NCBI GenBank assembly: GCA_050251035.1
Contig: JBFWNN010000024.1
Span: forward strand, 13,384 to 77,383
Direction: 5' to 3'
From: Taklimakanibacter sp050251035
GTDB taxonomy: Bacteria > Pseudomonadota > Alphaproteobacteria > Rhizobiales > Aestuariivirgaceae
Length of the DNA: 64,000 bases
In this document: positions 61,375-64,000 of the stretch, piece by piece
Layout: each line of letters starts with the position of its first letter
How positions within the stretch are numbered: the first letter of the stretch is position 1
Program-made: the position numbers and the translations under genes
The notes under the pieces: generated by a model
The model's input: only the letters and a program-made list of their open reading frames with translations
Told to the model about the DNA's origin: nothing
The model's database searches: none

Positions 61375-62112
61375 ATGACCTATTGCGTAGGAATGCTGAT
61401 GAAGGACGGCTTCGTCCTGGCAGCCGACACGCGCACCAATGCCGGCCTCGACAATATCGCCACCTTCAAGAAGCTGCATACCTGGTCGCAGCCGGGCAAG
61501 CGTGTTTTCGCGCTGGCGACCTCGGGCAATCTCGCCACCACCCAGGCCGTCGTCAGCCTCCTGAACGAAGGCACGTTGTCGCTGCGCAAACGCGGCGCCG
61601 TAGACAACCTGTTCAGCGCCAAAACGATGTTCCAGGCGGCCCAGATCGTCGGCCGCGCGGTGCGCGACGTGCAACGGACGGATGACGGCCAGCTCTTCCA
61701 GTCGGAAGACACCTTCTCGGCGAGCTTCCTGTTCGCCGGCCAGATCGGCACCGAGCGGTCGCGGCTGTTCCAGATCTATTCGGCCGGGAACTTCATCGAG
61801 GCGACGAGCGACACGCCCTTCCTGCAGATCGGCGAGCATAAATACGGCAAACCCATTCTCGACCGCGTCAGCGCCCCCGCCATGCGGCTCGGCGAGGCGG
61901 CCAAGCTCGTGCTGCTGTCCTTCGATTCGACCATCCGCTCCAATCTGAGCGTCGGCCTGCCGATCGATCTCGTGGTCTATGCCCGGGACACGCTGAAGCT
62001 CGAGCGCGCGCGACGCATCGAGCGCGACGATCGCTATTTCCAGAAACTCTCCGACGACTGGGGCAAGGCGCTCAGGCGCGCATTCGCCGATATCGACGAG
62101 TTCGACATATAG
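61375..62112 (+). CDS. Anbu, ancestral proteasome beta-subunit-like protease
   Basis: This 245-residue protein belongs to the Ntn-hydrolase proteasome beta-subunit-like family known as Anbu. After removal of Met1 the N-terminal Thr is the nucleophile (TYCVGMLMKDGFVLAADTR), with Asp17 in AADTR and a Lys pair at 31-32 near the expected Lys33. The later SASFLFAGQIGTE and FQIYSAGNFIEAT strands fit the family. Anbu forms helical or ring assemblies in reported work, and its substrate is not firmly known. It is the last of the four-gene cluster. Confidence 0.93.
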   Translation: MTYCVGMLMKDGFVLAADTRTNAGLDNIATFKKLHTWSQPGKRVFALATSGNLATTQAVVSLLNEGTLSLRKRGAVDNLFSAKTMFQAAQIVGRAVRDVQRTDDGQLFQSEDTFSASFLFAGQIGTERSRLFQIYSAGNFIEATSDTPFLQIGEHKYGKPILDRVSAPAMRLGEAAKLVLLSFDSTIRSNLSVGLPIDLVVYARDTLKLERARRIERDDRYFQKLSDDWGKALRRAFADIDEFDI

Positions 62113-62212
62113 GGGCGCGAACGAGCCGGGAGCATGAACCTTTGGTAAGTTGCGCGGTCGCCTGGGACCGCTAATTTCAGGGACGGCACGGCACGAGAGG
62201 GGACTGTCCTCC

Positions 62213-63823
62213 ATGATGAACCGCCGCGATCTCTTGAGCACGGGCACGGCCGCCGCGGCTTTCGCCGCTTTCGGCCTTCCGGCGCACGCTTTGGCCGCGG
62301 GCCGGCTGACGCTCGGCCCCGAGCGGAGCTTCTCCTTCGCTGCGCTCATCAAAGAGGCGCGGGCCATGGCGCGCACGGCCTATGTGGCGCCCAAGGCGCC
62401 GCCGCGCGATGTTCTGGAGCGGATCGACTACCAGGCGCATGGCCGGATCGCCTTCGATACCGGCCGCGCCCTCTTCGCGGACGGGCCAAGCCCCTACCCG
62501 GTGACCTTCTTCCCCCTCGGCAAGTATTTCCAGGTTCCGGTCCGGATGCATGTCGTCTCGGACGGCGCCGGCAAGGCGGTCGCGCGCGAGATCATCTATG
62601 ATCCCTCATATTTCGACATGCCGGCCGACAGCCCGGCGCGAGGGCTCCCGAAAGACTGCGGCTTCGCCGGCTTCCGCCTCCAGGAGAGCCGTCTCGGCGA
62701 CCAGGCCAAGCTCGCCTGGCGCAGGAACGACTGGGCCGCCTTCCTGGGCGCCTCCTATTTCCGCGCCATCGGCGAGCTCCACCAATATGGCCTCTCGGCC
62801 CGCGGCATCGCCGTCGACACCGCCCTGACGGACCGGCCGGAGGAATTTCCGTGCTTCACCCGTTTCTATTTCGAAACGCCAGAGGGCGACGGTGGCAAGG
62901 TCGTGCTCTACGCCCTTCTCGACGGTCCCAGCATCGCCGGCGCCTATCGCTTCGTCATGGCGCGCCGGGAGGGCGTCGTCATGGAGATCGACACGGCGCT
63001 TTTCCCGCGCCGCGACATCGCCCGTTTCGGCATCGCGCCGATGACCTCGATGTATTGGTTCTCCGAGACACGCAAGCCCGAGGCGGTCGATTGGCGGCCG
63101 GAAGTGCATGATTCGGACGGGCTGGCGCTGTGGACCGGACTGGGCGAGCGCATCTGGCGGCCGCTCAACAATCCGCGACGCATCATCGATTCCTCCTTCA
63201 AGGACCTGAACCCGCGCGGCTTCGGCCTCCTCCAGCGCGACCGCGACTTCGACCACTATCAGGACGGCGTCTTGTATGACCGCCGGCCGAGCCTGTGGGT
63301 CGAGCCGCTCGGCGGCTGGGGCCCGGGCGCGGTCCAGCTCATGGAGCTGCCCACCGATGACGAGATCCACGACAACATCGTCGCCGCCTGGGTGCCGGCG
63401 GAGCCCGCCAAGGCCGGGTCGAGCCACAGGCTCAGCTACCGCCTGCACTGGCGCGCCGACGAGCCCTATCCCCCGGTGCTGGCGCGCTGCGTGGCGACCC
63501 GGCTCGGAAATGGCGGTGAGCCCGGGCGGCCACGGCCGCAGAATGTGCGCAAGTTCCTGATCGAGTTCATGGGCGGGCCGCTCGCCGCCCTGCCGTTCGG
63601 CGTCAAGCCCGAGCCCGTCATTTCCATCACGCGCGGCACGCTGTCCTATATCTTCACCGAAGCGGTGCCGGACGACGTGCCGGGCCATTGGCGCGCCCAG
63701 TTCGACCTGACGGTCGCGGGCGCCGAACCCGTCGAGATGCGCCTCTTTCTCCGGAACGGCCCGCAGATCCTGACCGAGACCTGGCTCTATCAGTATCACC
63801 CCTTCCCGACCGCGCAGACCTGA
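62213..63823 (+). CDS. opgD: periplasmic glucan biosynthesis protein (OpgG/OpgD family)
   Basis: This 536-residue protein starts with a Tat-type signal (MMNRRDLLSTGTAAAAFAAF) and carries the MdoG domain: DPSYFDMPADSPARGLPKD, FRAIGELHQYGLSARGIAVD and HNPRRIIDSSFKDLNPRG-like residues as RRIIDSSFKDLNPRGFGLLQ. OpgD/OpgG act in the periplasm on osmoregulated periplasmic glucans, and a Tat signal is typical of OpgD. Start codons at 62213 and 62216 cannot be separated. It follows Anbu by about 100 bp and is probably a separate transcript. Confidence 0.9.
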   Translation: MMNRRDLLSTGTAAAAFAAFGLPAHALAAGRLTLGPERSFSFAALIKEARAMARTAYVAPKAPPRDVLERIDYQAHGRIAFDTGRALFADGPSPYPVTFFPLGKYFQVPVRMHVVSDGAGKAVAREIIYDPSYFDMPADSPARGLPKDCGFAGFRLQESRLGDQAKLAWRRNDWAAFLGASYFRAIGELHQYGLSARGIAVDTALTDRPEEFPCFTRFYFETPEGDGGKVVLYALLDGPSIAGAYRFVMARREGVVMEIDTALFPRRDIARFGIAPMTSMYWFSETRKPEAVDWRPEVHDSDGLALWTGLGERIWRPLNNPRRIIDSSFKDLNPRGFGLLQRDRDFDHYQDGVLYDRRPSLWVEPLGGWGPGAVQLMELPTDDEIHDNIVAAWVPAEPAKAGSSHRLSYRLHWRADEPYPPVLARCVATRLGNGGEPGRPRPQNVRKFLIEFMGGPLAALPFGVKPEPVISITRGTLSYIFTEAVPDDVPGHWRAQFDLTVAGAEPVEMRLFLRNGPQILTETWLYQYHPFPTAQT

Positions 63824-63963
63824 ACCCGGCGCTCGGCTCTGCTCCTCAGCCAATGCCAACGGCAACCAGCCACCCTTGTATGGAGCTTTTCTTGTCAAGA
63901 TGGTTTTCACACATTTTGTCTCCTCTTCTGGAACAGAGTGGCGGCGATCTGAGGGGAACTTGC

Positions 63964-64000
63964 ATGATATGGCGAAGACTTCCGCCACAGCCTTGTATCC
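63964..64000 (+). CDS. possible start of a gene cut by the window end
   Basis: GAGGGGAA at 63951-63958 is a good ribosome site for the ATG at 63964 or the out-of-frame ATG at 63969. The latter would begin MAKTSATALY. Only 30-37 bases remain, so no family can be recognised. A glucan glucosyltransferase (opgH) often follows opgD or opgG and is the obvious guess. The preceding 128 bases (63824-63951) show no other gene. Confidence 0.3.
   Translation, partial: MIWRRLPPQPCI

Noticed and set aside
1..64000. tRNA, rRNA, CRISPR, transposase or phage genes
   Set aside because: None was recognised. No regular spacer-repeat pattern, terminal inverted repeats or integrase-like proteins were found by reading.

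Overview
The window is dense, GC-rich (about two thirds GC by eye) chromosomal DNA from an alphaproteobacterium, most likely of the order Hyphomicrobiales (Rhizobiales). The grounds are the gene content: bacterial betaine-homocysteine methyltransferase, a SoeABC-type sulfite dehydrogenase, Xsc, a MocR regulator, the Anbu operon and an OpgD-like glucan protein. Two intergenic palindromic repeats also resemble elements I associate with that order. There is no rRNA, tRNA, CRISPR array, insertion sequence or phage gene. The stretch reads as a metabolic-versatility region devoted to importing and breaking down sugars, sulfonates, polyamines and other nitrogen compounds.

Region by region. 1-7.4 kb: the end of a GntR/UTRA repressor, then an operon of sugar-phosphate-isomerase-like protein, RbsB-type binding protein, RbsA-type ATPase, two permeases and a serine hydrolase. 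7.4-14.5 kb: a DUF1638 protein with a corrinoid-binding protein, a class V aminotransferase-like enzyme, a duplicated membrane protein, a PQQ-type sugar dehydrogenase, a GT8 glycosyltransferase and bmt behind a clear palindromic operator. 14.5-21.6 kb: soeA-soeB-soeC plus a metallo-beta-lactamase-fold gene, divergent from a MocR regulator. 21.6-36 kb: extensin-like protein, EamA transporter, then a same-strand run of alanine dehydrogenase, FMN reductase, LrgA/LrgB, cupin, Stf0 sulfotransferase, 2OG oxygenase, xsc, MFS exporter, acetate kinase, an orphan TAXI-type binding protein and a membrane-anchored repeat protein. 36-40.5 kb: an L,D-transpeptidase and divergent puuA/puuB-like genes. 40.5-51 kb: a Dpp/Opp-type ABC importer with a cytosine-deaminase-like enzyme, divergent from a GntR/FCD regulator, flavin reductase, a second amidohydrolase with altered metal site and a GlcG-like secreted protein. 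51.3-57.8 kb: spuC-potD-potB-potC-potA-speB in one polyamine operon. 58.1-64 kb: the four-gene Anbu operon (ATP-grasp, alpha-E, transglutaminase, proteasome-like Anbu) followed by opgD and probably the start of another gene.

How the parts work together. Xsc (sulfoacetaldehyde to acetyl phosphate and sulfite), AckA (acetyl phosphate to acetate and ATP), alanine dehydrogenase (pyruvate regeneration for a transaminase) and SoeABC (sulfite to sulfate with electrons to quinone) make a coherent route for taurine-like sulfonates. The uptake system and the taurine transaminase or dehydrogenase are not in the window. PuuA/PuuB-like enzymes, SpuC, an agmatinase-family enzyme and a Pot transporter make a polyamine catabolic set. 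The 40.5-51 kb cluster looks like a self-contained, regulated catabolic unit for an unidentified N-containing substrate and is my best candidate for undescribed biochemistry. Two further candidates are the TAXI/repeat-protein pair, which has no TRAP permease, and the DUF1638/corrinoid pair, which has no corrinoid methyltransferase nearby. Three different importer operons each carry a strong hairpin directly after the binding-protein gene.
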